Below are positions 63,815-64,000 of a stretch of 64,000 bases of DNA, piece after piece. Below the pieces are notes generated by a model. That model searched no databases. It saw nothing but the letters and a program-made list of their open reading frames with translations, and was not told the origin of the DNA. Location of the stretch: assembly GCF_900143085.1 (NCBI RefSeq), contig NZ_FRCZ01000006.1, positions 217,565 through 281,564 on the forward strand, in the 5' to 3' direction. Made by a program: the position numbers and the translations under genes. This DNA comes from Gracilibacillus kekensis. GTDB taxonomy: Bacteria; Bacillota; Bacilli; Bacillales; Amphibacillaceae. Positions within the stretch are counted from its first letter, which is position 1. Every line of letters starts with the position of its first letter.

Positions 63815-64000
63815 CTCATCGGCATTTCACAAAAGAATAACGTCAAAAATCCCGACGAGAAGTCGTCTCATCGGCAATTCACAAACGATTAACGTCCAAA
63901 ATGCCGACGAGAAGCACTCTCATCGGCAATTCACAAACGATTAATGTCCAAAATGCCGACGAGGAGTCGTCTCATCGGCAATTCACAAGCGAATAACGTC
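63815..64000. repeat. 52-bp tandem array of alternating inverted words, runs off the window
   Basis: Forward word CTCATCGGCAATT starts at 63815 (variant), 63867, 63919 and 63971, every 52 bp. Its inverse AAATSCCGACGAG starts at 63847, 63899 and 63951. Steps alternate 32 and 20 bp. The same layout is seen with other words at 7.5 and 40.1 kb. The array continues past the window end. Confidence 0.95.

Overview
The window is low-GC DNA from a spore-forming Bacillaceae. The evidence is a gamma-type SASP gene, CtsR and PerR/Fur-type operators, a SAM-I riboswitch on metNIQ, mreBH, and many families first named in Bacillus subtilis (YfkJ/I/H, YfkD, PdaA, YfjP, YfhF-RecX-YfhH-YfhJ-YfhP-MutY, YgaC/NtdP, YgaD, YxlE/F/G, YutF). 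The right-hand blocks are ordered much like the B. subtilis yfj-yfk and yfh-yga regions (from memory, not searched). Antiporters and a sulfolipid locus would suit a halo- or alkalitolerant genus of the Oceanobacillus/Gracilibacillus type, but the species cannot be read from the sequence.

Layout. 1-5 kb: end of a chemotaxis receptor, the riboswitch-controlled methionine importer metNIQ, and an ACT/PFL gene pair. 5-17 kb: HAD phosphatases, pentose-phosphate genes gnd and zwf, a K+/H+ antiporter, a small tyrosine recombinase, a cyclase, a DMT exporter, mreBH and a 42-residue DUF2639 gene. 17-32 kb: MOSC protein, c-di-GMP protein, yfkJ-yfkI-yfkH, a pfeT-like iron exporter behind PerR and Fur boxes, an amino-acid ABC pair without ATPase, sqdB-sqdX-gtrA, OsmC, yfkD, a small SE1561-family gene, an antiporter and pdaA. 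32-47 kb: DUF3231, ppx-ppk, yfjP, a TPR protein, clpE with CtsR boxes, a DDAH-like hydrolase, a diguanylate cyclase and yxlEFG. 47-54 kb: tRNA-Ala with a truncated second copy 882 bp away, an SDR/Rrf2 divergent pair, ald, a YuzB-like protein, a SufR-like regulator, lrgAB, a frameshifted zinc-ribbon gene and a DnaA-box cluster. 54-64 kb: GNAT gene with an odd leader and a tRNA-like relic, yfhF/recX, HAD, yfhH-yfhJ, yfhP/mutY, sspE, ntdP and ygaD.

The most unusual content is between the genes. First, at least seven (perhaps eight) intergenic sites carry clusters of a 13-bp word. The word differs between sites, but the geometry is nearly constant. Four clusters use a strict 21-bp period (13-bp word plus 8-bp spacer), three of them turning orientation once across a 6-bp gap. 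The others alternate orientation with gaps that sum to about 52 bp. All spacings are close to whole helical turns. Second, a roughly 180-bp palindromic, MITE-like element occurs in at least six copies. Six of these form three head-to-head inverted pairs, and many are accompanied by a shared hairpin with arms ATCCAAACGA/TCGTTTGGAT. I cannot match either family to a named element from the sequence alone.
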